From: Thalassospira tepidiphila MCCC 1A03514
Lineage (GTDB): Bacteria; Pseudomonadota; Alphaproteobacteria; Rhodospirillales; Thalassospiraceae
Direction of reading: 5' to 3'
Assembly (NCBI RefSeq): GCF_001662875.1
Contig: NZ_JPVZ01000010.1
Span: forward strand, 1-64,000
Length of the DNA stretch: 64,000 nt
Of the stretch, positions 35,028 through 43,405 are shown in pieces. Under the pieces are notes generated by a model, which saw nothing but the letters and a program-made list of their open reading frames with translations, had not been told where the DNA came from and ran no database searches. Numbering within the stretch: position 1 is the first letter of the stretch; every line of letters begins with the position of its first letter. A program made the position numbers and the translations under genes.

Positions 35028-35594
35028 ATGAAAACCATCGCCCGCCCTGCCTTTGCCGAAACCGAAGAAAAGAAGTCCCGCTTTCTGGCCGAACTCGTTT
35101 TTCATGACGATCTGGCCAAGCGGATTGATGAATTGCGCAGCCTTCATCCCAAGGCCAATCATCATGTGAACGCCTATCGCTATCTTAATGACGAAGGCCA
35201 GCTGATTGAACACGGCAAGGATGACGGGGAACCATCCGGCACATCAGGCATTCCGTGCCTTAAGGTCCTTCAGGGACGTGATCTGATCAATGTTGCGGTA
35301 ATTGTGACCCGCTATTTCGGTGGAACAAAACTGGGAACTGGCGGGTTGGTGCGCGCCTATAGCGGGGCGGCCAATGCGGTTTGCGATATTGCCGAGATCA
35401 TCGAATACATTCCGCAGGGCGAGGCAGAACTGTTTGCCGGATTTTCCGATGCCGGAACGCTGGAACAAGCCTGTGCAGAGGGCGGCATCACCATCCTGGA
35501 TCGTCAGTTTGATACCGACGGAACGCGCATCAAAATCACCGGACCACGTGAACGCCTGGCAGAGCTTAGCGTTCAGTTTCCAATGCCTGAGTGA
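35028..35594 (+). CDS. YigZ/IMPACT family protein
   Basis: A 188-residue protein matching YigZ. The N-terminal UPF0029/IMPACT domain has KSRFLAEL, HVNAYRYL and GEPSGTSGIPCLKVLQG, then VTRYFGGTKLGTGGLVRAYS, all diagnostic. A shorter C-terminal ferredoxin-like domain follows. The IMPACT family is conserved from bacteria to mammals; its bacterial role is unsettled, with nucleic-acid binding suggested by structure. It lies 69 bp after the TauE/SafE gene on the same strand. Confidence 0.9.
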   Translation: MKTIARPAFAETEEKKSRFLAELVFHDDLAKRIDELRSLHPKANHHVNAYRYLNDEGQLIEHGKDDGEPSGTSGIPCLKVLQGRDLINVAVIVTRYFGGTKLGTGGLVRAYSGAANAVCDIAEIIEYIPQGEAELFAGFSDAGTLEQACAEGGITILDRQFDTDGTRIKITGPRERLAELSVQFPMPE

Positions 35595-35600
35595 GAGTTA

Positions 35601-36638
35601 CTAGCGCGCTTTTGACTTCGGGCGCATGGTGCTTTCACGGCATTGAAGTTCGAAACCAAGATCGATGATTTTTTGTTCGGGGGTTTCGCCGTCCAGCACC
35701 GCTTTGATCATTTGCACAGCCCGTTTGCCGATCTGATAACGGTCGGTTCGGATGGACGTCAGTGACGGGTAGCTTGCCGCCATCATTTCAAGATCATTAA
35801 AACCGATGATCCCCATTTCGTCGGGGACCGAGATACCCGCCTTCTGACAGCCAAACAGCGCGCCAAGCGCCATGTCATCATTGTTGCAGAATACGGCATC
35901 AAGGTCCGGGCGACATTTGCGCAACTGTTCGATCAAATGCCCGCCAAGCGAAACACTTGAGGAATCGGTGGTTGTCATCATCAGGTCCGGGTCGTATCGC
36001 CCGCCTGAGCGCAAGGCTTCCTTGAAGCCTTCCATACGGCGGTGGGAGCGCGGATCCATGCGCGCGCCAAGAAAACCGATGCGTTTGTAGCCCTTTTGCA
36101 CCAGATGCACCCCGGCGGCCCGCCCGCCTTCAAAATGCGAAAAACCGACCATCATGTCGATCGGGTCATCACTGATATCCATGACCTGAACCACCGGACA
36201 TTCGGCATTTTCAAGAAGTTCGCGGGTTGCGTCGGTCTGATCAACCCCGGCGACAATCATGGCTGAAGGGCCCTGGCCAAGGAAGGTGCGCACAAGGCGT
36301 TCCTCGTCCTTGGCAACATAGCGCGAGTTGCCGAGCTGCACCTGAAACGGCCCCTGATAGAGCTCGTCATAAATGGCACGCAGCGTATCGGCGAACACGT
36401 TGTTGGTCAGCGAGGGAACGATCACACCGATGACATTTGATCGGGTCGAGGCCAGCGCACTGGCATGCGAATGGGGCACATAATTAAGCTTGCGCACCGC
36501 ATCGTTGATTTTTCGTCGCAGGTGATCAGACACCTTTGACGGATCGCGCAACGCGCGTGAGACCGTAATGGTGCTGACGCCAGCCCGTTCGGCAACATCG
36601 GATATTGTTGGCCGTCCGGCCCCTTTGCGCTTCCTCAT
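35601..36638 (-). CDS. gntR: LacI family repressor, GntR (gluconate) type
   Basis: A 345-residue LacI-family regulator. The N-terminal helix-turn-helix and hinge read PTISDVAERAGVSTITVSRA and KLNYVPHSHASALAS; the rest is a periplasmic-binding-protein-like effector domain. The ATG at 36638 is preferred over an in-frame TTG 36 bases upstream because the HTH homology begins right after it. It is divergent from gluconokinase, and two perfect palindromes of LacI-family type lie in the spacer, so it probably represses gntK and the TRAP genes and itself, with gluconate or a phosphorylated form as inducer. Gene name is by context. Confidence 0.82.
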   Translation of the reverse strand: MRKRKGAGRPTISDVAERAGVSTITVSRALRDPSKVSDHLRRKINDAVRKLNYVPHSHASALASTRSNVIGVIVPSLTNNVFADTLRAIYDELYQGPFQVQLGNSRYVAKDEERLVRTFLGQGPSAMIVAGVDQTDATRELLENAECPVVQVMDISDDPIDMMVGFSHFEGGRAAGVHLVQKGYKRIGFLGARMDPRSHRRMEGFKEALRSGGRYDPDLMMTTTDSSSVSLGGHLIEQLRKCRPDLDAVFCNNDDMALGALFGCQKAGISVPDEMGIIGFNDLEMMAASYPSLTSIRTDRYQIGKRAVQMIKAVLDGETPEQKIIDLGFELQCRESTMRPKSKAR

Positions 36639-36714
36639 AACCTTACATTTATTACGTCTTTTCCAAACCGACAAGCACCTTGTGACGGTAAAGCAAACAC
36701 CGGAAATTCGGCTG

Positions 36715-36744
36715 TTGACTCAATGTTAGCGCTAACATTATGTT
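36715..36744 (+). promoter_or_regulatory. Predicted gntK promoter interleaved with the operators
   Basis: TTGACT (36715-36720) and TATGTT (36739-36744) are separated by 18 bp. The first operator fills the spacer and the second overlaps the -10 box and start region, so repressor binding would block RNA polymerase. Confidence 0.55.
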
Positions 36745-36755
36745 AGCGCTAACAT
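36722..36755. promoter_or_regulatory. Tandem operators for the LacI/GntR-type repressor
   Basis: Two copies of TGTTAGCGCTAACA lie at 36724-36737 and 36741-36754. The first extends to an 18-bp perfect palindrome AATGTTAGCGCTAACATT, the second to 16 bp. Centres are 17 bp apart. The central GCGC and symmetric form fit LacI-family operators, and the site is between the divergent repressor and gntK genes. Confidence 0.88.
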
Positions 36756-36820
36756 TATAACACAACAGGGCAGTCCAAGAGTAAAACCCGCCCTGAAAAT
36801 CAGTGAGTGCATCGAATTCA

Positions 36821-37408
36821 ATGAACCGGCAAACGCAGTATGTCGTTGTCATGGGTGTGAGCGGATCGGGCAAAACCGAGGTCGCGCGTCGTCTGGCAAG
36901 CATGACAGATACCATGTATCTTGACGCCGACGATCACCATCCAAGCACGAATGTCGAACACATGCGCCGTGGTCTTCCGCTCAATGACGACATGCGTTGG
37001 CCCTGGCTTGATGCGGTCGCAGCAGCGGCCCGCACGCAGGCTGGTTCGGTTGCCAGTTCAGAGGGAAGCGCAAAGTCCGGTCAGGCCATTTTCATCGCCT
37101 GTTCTGCGCTTAAACGTCGCTATCGCGATGTGTTGCGCACGCACCTCGACCCGATCACCTTTGTTTTTCTGGATGGCACACGTGAAGTAATCCTGTCCCG
37201 GCTTGAACGCCGTGTCGGTCATTTCATGCCATCCGCACTTTTAGACAGCCAGTTTACAGCTCTCGAGCCGCCGGGGCCGGACGAGAATTGCGTGACTGTC
37301 TTTATCGATGCCCCGCTTGAAACTGTTGTTGCCACGGTCCTTGACCGACTGGCGGAGCGTGAAGACGGCAGTTTTTCCTTTATCAAAGAGAATACTGCCG
37401 GAAAATAA
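36821..37408 (+). CDS. gntK: Gluconokinase
   Basis: A 195-residue kinase that phosphorylates D-gluconate to 6-phosphogluconate. The P-loop is VMGVSGSGKTEVARR, followed by LDADDHHPSTNVEHMRRGLP and LNDDMRWPWLDA, characteristic of GntK, and ACSALKRRYRDVLR. The ATG at 36821 is used; a GTG 18 bases upstream is an alternative. It is the first gene of an operon with three TRAP transporter genes and is preceded by the tandem operators. A loop of ~10 residues after the central helix is Ser/Ala-rich and variable. Confidence 0.93.
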   Translation: MNRQTQYVVVMGVSGSGKTEVARRLASMTDTMYLDADDHHPSTNVEHMRRGLPLNDDMRWPWLDAVAAAARTQAGSVASSEGSAKSGQAIFIACSALKRRYRDVLRTHLDPITFVFLDGTREVILSRLERRVGHFMPSALLDSQFTALEPPGPDENCVTVFIDAPLETVVATVLDRLAEREDGSFSFIKENTAGK

Positions 37409-37429
37409 GGCATTTTAGGGAGAAGACGA

Positions 37430-38458
37430 ATGACCAAGACTCTTAAATCGCTTGCAGGTGCAGGCTTTATCGCAACCCTGATTGCAACGGCGCCGTTTGC
37501 CGCCAATGCACAGGAATTTACCCTCAAGATGCAGTCGAGCGATGCTGCTGGCGTGCCTAACTTTGAGCTGGAACAGGAATGGGCCGAACGTGTCGGCGTC
37601 ATGACCGGTGGCCGCGTTTCCGTGGAAATGCTGCCGGTTAACTCGATTGTCGAACATGCCGAAACCCAGGACGCAATTGCGGCTGGCATTCTTGACGGTC
37701 ACATCACCGACACCAGCTATTTCACCGGTAAAGATCCGGCATTCGGCCTGATCGCCAACCCGGTTGGCGCGTGGTCGGCACCGTCCGAAATGCTGCGCTT
37801 TGTTGAATATGGCGGCGGCAAGGAACTGATGAACAGCCTTCTGAACCCGCGTGGTTTGCAGTTCGTCGGTGCCGTTACCCCGGGCCTGGAAGCATTTGTT
37901 TCCTCTGTCCCGCTTGATGGCGTTGCCGATCTTAAAGGCCTGAAAATGCGTGCCCCGGAAGGCATGGTTCAGCAGGTCTTCGCAGCAGCCGGCGCATCGC
38001 CGGTGAACATCCCGCAGTCCGAAGTATTCACCTCGCTTGATAAAAAAGTGATCGATGCTGCGGATGCGACCGTGTTCTCGACCAACCAGGCCATGGGTCT
38101 GCATGATGTTGCAAAACATCCGGTCTATCCGGGCTTCCACTCCATGCCGATGCTTGAAGTATCGATCAACAAGACCAAGTGGGATTCCATGCCGGCTGAT
38201 ATCCAGGCGATCCTTGAAATGTCGGTCCGTGATCTGGCCCATGACATGGATGCACGTCTGGCGATGAAAGACATGGAAGCTGTTGCCAAGGCCCGTTCGG
38301 AAGGTGGCGTCACCATCCACAACTGGTCGGCTGAAGAGCGTGCGAAATTCCGTCAGATTGCCACCAGCCAGTGGGAAAAAGTCGCGGCACGTTCCGAAGA
38401 TGCACAGCGTGTATACGACACCCTTGTAGACTACCTTAAGTCACAGGGTATGATCTAA
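37430..38458 (+). CDS. TRAP transporter substrate-binding protein (DctP family)
   Basis: A 342-residue periplasmic binding protein. The signal peptide runs to about residue 27 (AGFIATLIATAPFAANA). The mature protein has the DctP-family features: LEQEWAERVGVMTGGRV, LKGLKMRAPEGMVQQVF with the conserved Arg that grips a carboxylate, and GASPVNIPQSEVFTSLDKKV. It follows gntK by 21 bp and precedes the DctQ and DctM genes, so gluconate or a related sugar acid is the likely ligand. Codon use suggests high expression. A stable hairpin follows its stop. Confidence 0.9.
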   Translation: MTKTLKSLAGAGFIATLIATAPFAANAQEFTLKMQSSDAAGVPNFELEQEWAERVGVMTGGRVSVEMLPVNSIVEHAETQDAIAAGILDGHITDTSYFTGKDPAFGLIANPVGAWSAPSEMLRFVEYGGGKELMNSLLNPRGLQFVGAVTPGLEAFVSSVPLDGVADLKGLKMRAPEGMVQQVFAAAGASPVNIPQSEVFTSLDKKVIDAADATVFSTNQAMGLHDVAKHPVYPGFHSMPMLEVSINKTKWDSMPADIQAILEMSVRDLAHDMDARLAMKDMEAVAKARSEGGVTIHNWSAEERAKFRQIATSQWEKVAARSEDAQRVYDTLVDYLKSQGMI

Positions 38459-38475
38459 GACAGAACAGCTTTTTC

Positions 38476-38506
38476 GCCGGCAGCAACGCACCGTGTTGCT
38501 GCCGGC
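38476..38506 (+). repeat. Intercistronic hairpin between dctP-type and dctQ-type genes
   Basis: A perfect 12-bp stem GCCGGCAGCAAC / GTTGCTGCCGGC with a 7-nt loop, 18 bp after the binding-protein stop and without a T-run. It is the kind of structure that protects an upstream mRNA segment and lowers downstream expression. Confidence 0.7.
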
Positions 38507-38613
38507 AAACTGCTGGGATACAATCCGGCTGGTTCCGTGATCCGAGACGTATCGGGACTGAAGGCCTCCCTCCTTGCCGGATTGTATTTCCTGTTGATGC
38601 AAGGAACGCAGAA

Positions 38614-39216
38614 ATGTCTGACACCCCGCAACACTCACCGTTGCCCGAACTTCCCGAACTTGAAGAAAGCACCGATCAGGCAACTGAGGTGTCCGGTCTT
38701 CTGGGCCAGATGATTACAAAGGTTTCCAGCGTGTTCGCCATTGGATTTCTGCTTTCCATGGCGACGTTGATTTATGAGATCGTGGCACGTCACGTTTTTG
38801 GCAGCCCTACCTTGTGGGCGCATGAAACCACGACCTTTATCTGCGCTGTCGGCTTTGTGTTTGGCGGCCTTTATTGTGCCGCGCGCGACAAGCATATTCG
38901 TGTTGTCCTGCTTTATGACATTGCCGGACCGAAAATGCGCAAGACGCTTGATATCTGTATTTCTCTGGTCTGCATGATCGCATCGGGCTTCTTTGCCTGG
39001 GCCGCCTGGCTGATGGTTGAACGTGCCGTCTTTACGCCCACTGGTGACATCCACCTTGAAACAACCGGCAGTGCGTTCAATGCGCCTTATCCGGGCATCC
39101 TCAAGGTATTTTTGTTGGTGGTCCTGATTGTATTGATGGTTCAGTTCCTGGTTCAGGCCTTCAACTATGCCCGCAAGGCACCGATCATGCCGGCATCCCA
39201 CACTTCGACCGAATAA
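38614..39216 (+). CDS. TRAP transporter small permease (DctQ family)
   Basis: A 200-residue protein with four hydrophobic helices (about 40-60, 80-100, 118-138 and 165-185), the DctQ layout. FGSPTLWAHETTTFICAVGF is the conserved segment after helix 1. A hydrophilic N-terminal ~30 residues (ELPELEESTDQ) precedes the domain. The small subunit pairs with the DctM-type subunit in the membrane. The gap to the binding-protein gene is 155 bp and holds a stable hairpin. Confidence 0.87.
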   Translation: MSDTPQHSPLPELPELEESTDQATEVSGLLGQMITKVSSVFAIGFLLSMATLIYEIVARHVFGSPTLWAHETTTFICAVGFVFGGLYCAARDKHIRVVLLYDIAGPKMRKTLDICISLVCMIASGFFAWAAWLMVERAVFTPTGDIHLETTGSAFNAPYPGILKVFLLVVLIVLMVQFLVQAFNYARKAPIMPASHTSTE

Positions 39217-39289
39217 TCAGCGCCTCGTGCCCAATCAATTGATGCGTCTTTGCACGGCCATGCCAAGCAGCGCAACAGGATACATTTAA

Positions 39290-40597
39290 ATGTTTGATTT
39301 ACAGTCTCTTGGCATCGAATTCGGCACACTTGCCATGTTTGTCATGTTGCTTGGTTTCCTTGTGACCGGCATGCCGTTGGCATTTGTCACGCTGTTGATT
39401 GCCTTGATCTTTACCCTTGGCTGGTTCGGCCCGATGGCAGTACCGCTGATCACAAGCCGGGTCTATTCATTCGTTTCATCCTTTGTTTTCGTCTCGGTGC
39501 CGATGTTCGTCCTGATGGCGGCCATCCTTGACCGATCCGGTATTGCACGCGATTTGTTTGATGCCATGCGCCTGTTTGGCGGACGCCTTAAAGGCGGCGT
39601 TGCGGTTCAAACGATCTTTGTTGCCGTGATCCTGGCTGCCATGAGCGGTATCATCGGCGGCGAAATTGTTCTACTCGGCCTGATCGCCCTGCCGCAGATG
39701 CTGCGTCAGGGCTATGACAAGAACCTTGCTATCGGCGTTGTCTGTGCTGGCGGGTCGCTGGGCACCATGGTGCCGCCTTCGATTGTTTTGATCATTTATG
39801 GCCTGACCGCGAACGTATCGATTGGCGATCTGTTCACCTCGGCCTTTTTGCCGGGCTTCATGCTGGCGGGCTTCTATGTCGCCTATGTGCTGTTCCGTTC
39901 TTACACCGGCAACAACATCGCCCCGCCGCCGCAGACCGAAAAAATCCCGCGCGAAGAAAAGATCCGCCTGCTCAAGGGCCTTTTCCTGCCCATTCTGGTC
40001 GTGTTCTGCGTTCTGGGGTCGATCTATGGTGGCATCGCATCCGTGACCGAGGCATCGGCCGTCGGTGTGGCCGGTGTGATCGCCTCAACTGTTCTGCGGC
40101 GTGAATTTTCGCTTCCGATGCTTAAGGCGGCAGCACTTCAAACGCTTTCGACCTGCGGCATGATTGTCTGGATCGGCATCGGCGCATCTGCCCTTGTCGG
40201 CGTATTCAACCTGATGGGCGGGATCAAGTTTGTCTCAACCCTGATCACCGGCATTTCCGATGATCCAACCATCATCATCCTGTTCATGATGCTGATCCTG
40301 TTCGTGCTGGGCATGTTCCTTGACTGGGTCGGTATCGCGCTTCTGACCATGCCGATCTTTGTGCCGATCGTAAAAGAGCTTGGCTACGACCCGGTCTGGT
40401 TTGGCGTGCTGTTTGCCATGAACATGCAGGTCAGCTTCCTGTCGCCGCCATTCGGGCCTGCGGCCTTTTACCTGAAATCGGTCGCGCCACCCGACATATC
40501 GCTTGGCGATATCTTCAAGTCGCTTCTGCCGTTTATCTGCCTGCAGATTTTGGCCGTGGCACTTCTGATCATCTTCCCGGGCCTTGCCGGGGGCTAA
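39290..40597 (+). CDS. TRAP transporter large permease (DctM family)
   Basis: A 435-residue protein with about 12-13 hydrophobic helices, matching DctM. Conserved segments include VPMFVLMAAILDRSGIARDL, VICAGGSLGTMVPPSIVLII-type loop (here VVCAGGSLGTMVPPS) and MQVSFLSPPFGPAAFYLK near the C-terminus. The large subunit uses a sodium gradient to import the substrate delivered by the DctP-type protein. It completes the gntK-TRAP operon and is followed by a strong terminator. Confidence 0.93.
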   Translation: MFDLQSLGIEFGTLAMFVMLLGFLVTGMPLAFVTLLIALIFTLGWFGPMAVPLITSRVYSFVSSFVFVSVPMFVLMAAILDRSGIARDLFDAMRLFGGRLKGGVAVQTIFVAVILAAMSGIIGGEIVLLGLIALPQMLRQGYDKNLAIGVVCAGGSLGTMVPPSIVLIIYGLTANVSIGDLFTSAFLPGFMLAGFYVAYVLFRSYTGNNIAPPPQTEKIPREEKIRLLKGLFLPILVVFCVLGSIYGGIASVTEASAVGVAGVIASTVLRREFSLPMLKAAALQTLSTCGMIVWIGIGASALVGVFNLMGGIKFVSTLITGISDDPTIIILFMMLILFVLGMFLDWVGIALLTMPIFVPIVKELGYDPVWFGVLFAMNMQVSFLSPPFGPAAFYLKSVAPPDISLGDIFKSLLPFICLQILAVALLIIFPGLAGG

Positions 40598-40602
40598 AAA
40601 CG

Positions 40603-40633
40603 AAGGGTGGAGCCATTTGGCTCCGCCCTTTTT
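40603..40633 (+). terminator. Terminator of the gntK-TRAP operon
   Basis: A 13-bp stem AAGGGTGGAGCCA / TGGCTCCGCCCTT (one G-U pair) followed by TTT, six bases after the dctM-type stop codon. Confidence 0.88.
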
Positions 40634-40648
40634 CATTTCCCGCGCCGG

Positions 40649-41665
40649 TTAGCCGTTGCGATAGATATAGCTGTATGCATTGATCGCAGGCACGCCACCA
40701 AGATGAGCATAAAGGACTTTCGATCCCTTGGGGAAGTATCCCTTGCGCACCAGATCAATCATTCCCTGCATCGATTTCCCCTCATAAACCGGATCAGTCA
40801 TCATGCCTTCAAGGCGTCCACAAAGACGGATGGCTTCGTTGGTTTCCTCAGACGGCACACCATAGAGTGGATAGGCGTAATCTTCGATCAGGGTGATATC
40901 CCGGTCCAAAATGCCACCTTCCAGCTCCACCAGATCGGCGGTTTTCTGTGCAATCGCAAGCACCTGTGCACGGGTCTGATCCGGTGTTGCCGACGCATCA
41001 ATACCGACCACCTTGTCAGCTCGACCATCTGCGGCAAAGCCGACTGCCATCCCGGCATGGGTTGAGCCTGTCACGGTACAGACGACGACATAATCAAACT
41101 TGAAGCCAAGTTCGGCTTCCTGCGCACGAACTTCCTCGGCAAAGCCAACGAAACCAAGGCCACCATATTTATGAACCGATGCCCCGGCAGGAATGGCATA
41201 GGGCACACCGCCCTTGGCCTTTACATCCTCAAGGGCTGCTTCCCAGCTTTCGCGAATACCGATGTCAAATCCTTCATCGACCAGTTCGATCTGCGCGCCC
41301 ATCACCCGGCTCATCAGGATGTTGCCTACACGGTCATAGACCGCATCATTGAATGGCACCCAGCTTTCCTGCACCAACCGGCATTTCATCCCGATCTTGG
41401 CAGCGATTGCAGCGACCTGCCGGGTATGGTTGGATTGCACGCCACCGATGGTCACCAGCGTATCCGCCCCGGATTTGATCGCATCGGGAATGATATATTC
41501 CATCTTGCGGACCTTGTTCCCGCCGAAAGCCAAACCGGAATTGCAGTCTTCGCGCTTGGCGTAAAGTTCAACATCACCACCAAGATGGGCGGACAGGCGC
41601 GGCAAAGACTCAATCGGGGTTGGGCCAAAGGTCAGCGGATATTTTTCGAACTTGTGCAAATTCAT
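40649..41665 (-). CDS. acdS: 1-aminocyclopropane-1-carboxylate deaminase
   Basis: A 338-residue PLP enzyme that cleaves ACC, the plant ethylene precursor, to ammonia and 2-oxobutanoate. The PLP lysine is Lys51 in [24 protein letters not shown] follows. Glu295 (in DPVYEGKS) and Leu322 (in YAHLGG) are the two residues used to separate true ACC deaminases from the closely related D-cysteine desulfhydrases, and both sit at the standard positions. It is divergent from an Lrp-type regulator gene, the common acdR-acdS arrangement in proteobacteria. Confidence 0.93.
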   Translation of the reverse strand: MNLHKFEKYPLTFGPTPIESLPRLSAHLGGDVELYAKREDCNSGLAFGGNKVRKMEYIIPDAIKSGADTLVTIGGVQSNHTRQVAAIAAKIGMKCRLVQESWVPFNDAVYDRVGNILMSRVMGAQIELVDEGFDIGIRESWEAALEDVKAKGGVPYAIPAGASVHKYGGLGFVGFAEEVRAQEAELGFKFDYVVVCTVTGSTHAGMAVGFAADGRADKVVGIDASATPDQTRAQVLAIAQKTADLVELEGGILDRDITLIEDYAYPLYGVPSEETNEAIRLCGRLEGMMTDPVYEGKSMQGMIDLVRKGYFPKGSKVLYAHLGGVPAINAYSYIYRNG

Positions 41666-41824
41666 CGGACACTCCTGAAAACTGATTGAAACCGTCTTCA
41701 GGCTAGCGCGACACGTTTGAAAGGTGCTCTCGTAGTTCGGATTGATTTTCCCGGCTCAGACCATCACACTTTGATCAAATCACCATTTGTTCCATTAATT
41801 GGTAAATTTAGGGAAGGTTCTTTC

Positions 41825-42289
41825 ATGCATTTCGAGCCTGACAAGATCGACTTCAAGATTTTGCGCCTGTTGCAGCAAGATGGCCGCATGGGCAATGCCG
41901 AAATTGCCAAACAGGTCAATGTAAGTGCTGCCACCTGCCACCGTCGGACACAAAAGCTGTTTGAGGAAGGCTACGTCAAAAACATCCGTGCCCAGATCGC
42001 GCCGGAAAAAGTCGACCGCAGTGCCCTGGTGATTGTCGGCGTGGTGCTTGATCGCTCAACACCCGAAAGCTTCGCCGAGTTCGAGGCAAACTGTCGCACC
42101 ATGCCCTTCATTCTCGATTGTCACCTAGTAGCGGGCGATTTCGACTATTTCCTGAAAATCCGGGTGCGCGATATGGCCGACTTCAATCGCCTGCACGGTG
42201 ATCAACTGATCGCCCTGCCCGGTGTGCGCCAAACCCGCACTTTCTTTGTCATGAAGGAAGTGGTCGATAACGCGCCACTACCATTTTGA
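41825..42289 (+). CDS. acdR: Lrp/AsnC family regulator (AcdR-like)
   Basis: A 154-residue Lrp-family protein: N-terminal winged HTH (IDFKILRLLQQDGRMGNAEI; VNVSAATCHRRTQKLFEEG) and C-terminal RAM ligand-binding domain (VAGDFDYFLKIRVRDMADF). The ATG at 41825 follows GGGAAGG at seven-base spacing. Its divergence from acdS, 159 bp away, suggests it activates that gene in response to ACC or leucine, as AcdR does in other proteobacteria. The spacer contains an imperfect inverted repeat around 41777-41809 that might be its site. Confidence 0.83.
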   Translation: MHFEPDKIDFKILRLLQQDGRMGNAEIAKQVNVSAATCHRRTQKLFEEGYVKNIRAQIAPEKVDRSALVIVGVVLDRSTPESFAEFEANCRTMPFILDCHLVAGDFDYFLKIRVRDMADFNRLHGDQLIALPGVRQTRTFFVMKEVVDNAPLPF

Positions 42290-42410
42290 ACACAAGACTA
42301 TCGAAACTTCAAAAAACTACAACATGCTGTTCGTGAGTTTATCTAAAGTACTAATTAGGCCACGAAAGAATGAAGCAAACCCACGTTGAATTTGACACGA
42401 AAGGCTTTCT

Positions 42411-43310
42411 ATGTACCGCATTGCCCCAATCTTTGCCGCCATTTCTTTACTTTCTAGCTACTCTGTAGGAGCCATCGAGCTCGACCAGCAGAAACAAGCG
42501 ATCGATCTGATCCAGAAAACAGCTTCGGCGCTTTGTAACAACATACCCACAGATGGCGAAACCACTACCGTAACTCTAGACGGCGAAGCTACATTAGAAC
42601 TGAACATGCTTTTTAGGAAATTGGTTGACTTGAACATTTCAGGCGCTGCTGAATTTAGCCGCGGAACATACCAAGGTGTCTTACAAGAAGATCTGTCGGC
42701 AATCGTCTTGGCTTCCCAAGAATGCACGAGAGCAGTATGGACCGACCTACAAGCAAAATTGATCCCATCTCTAACTACAGTAGATCCACAATTATCACCC
42801 AGTGAACTACTAGTAAAAGATCAGAACCCCACCAAGTTAACGATTGTCGGTGCAGATCTAAAAAACTACGTCGGTTCCGACAAAACTTATCTCACAGTTA
42901 GAGTTGAAAATTTGGCGACCGTATCTGCAAAAAACGTTAAGGCCCGATTTTTCACACCAAAATCAGAACTTCTGGATAAAACCAATGTACACAAAACTTT
43001 TCATAGAAGTGATTTAATAATCAGGTCAGGAAATTCTTATGAATTTCCTATTATCTCCATCTCCGAACTAGCCGAAGTTTTGATTCCGAAAACTAATGGC
43101 TGGAAGTATATTGGACAAACTAGGGGAACAAACTTTCCATCCGATAACGAAGCTAGGCAAAAACTATGCAGCTCCGCTCCATTCGAGCTGTGTCCCTATA
43201 GCTTGTCAATGAAAGGCATCGCAGTTTCACTGGAATACGAAAGTATTTTTGGCGATAAAATTCAAACACTTAGCAGTATAAACGTGATTTTTGGGAAATC
43301 CGGAATTTAG
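42411..43310 (+). CDS. AT-rich orphan secreted protein
   Basis: A 299-residue protein with an N-terminal signal peptide (PIFAAISLLSSYSVGA), so probably periplasmic. The N-terminal part contains TTTVTLDGEATLELNMLFRK, SRGTYQGVL and SQECTRAVWTDL, a segment with two Cys that I have the impression recurs in uncharacterised proteins but cannot name. The middle (~130-240) looks beta-rich, like an Ig-type or CARDB-like fold (VRVENLATVSAKNVKARFFT). Composition and codon use are AT-rich relative to neighbours, suggesting recent acquisition. Function unknown. Confidence 0.68.
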   Translation: MYRIAPIFAAISLLSSYSVGAIELDQQKQAIDLIQKTASALCNNIPTDGETTTVTLDGEATLELNMLFRKLVDLNISGAAEFSRGTYQGVLQEDLSAIVLASQECTRAVWTDLQAKLIPSLTTVDPQLSPSELLVKDQNPTKLTIVGADLKNYVGSDKTYLTVRVENLATVSAKNVKARFFTPKSELLDKTNVHKTFHRSDLIIRSGNSYEFPIISISELAEVLIPKTNGWKYIGQTRGTNFPSDNEARQKLCSSAPFELCPYSLSMKGIAVSLEYESIFGDKIQTLSSINVIFGKSGI

Positions 43311-43348
43311 GTGTCAGCGCCCAAGACTTATACGAGAAAATCCTCAAC

Positions 43349-43380
43349 AAGAAAGGCGGCGATTTGTCGCCGCCTTTCTT
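43349..43380. terminator. Bidirectional terminator between the orphan gene and gor
   Basis: A perfect 14-bp stem AAGAAAGGCGGCGA / TCGCCGCCTTTCTT with loop TTTG, located between convergent genes; T-rich on each strand. Confidence 0.88.
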
Positions 43381-43405
43381 CCACCAAAATCAGTCAATAA
43401 GAGAA

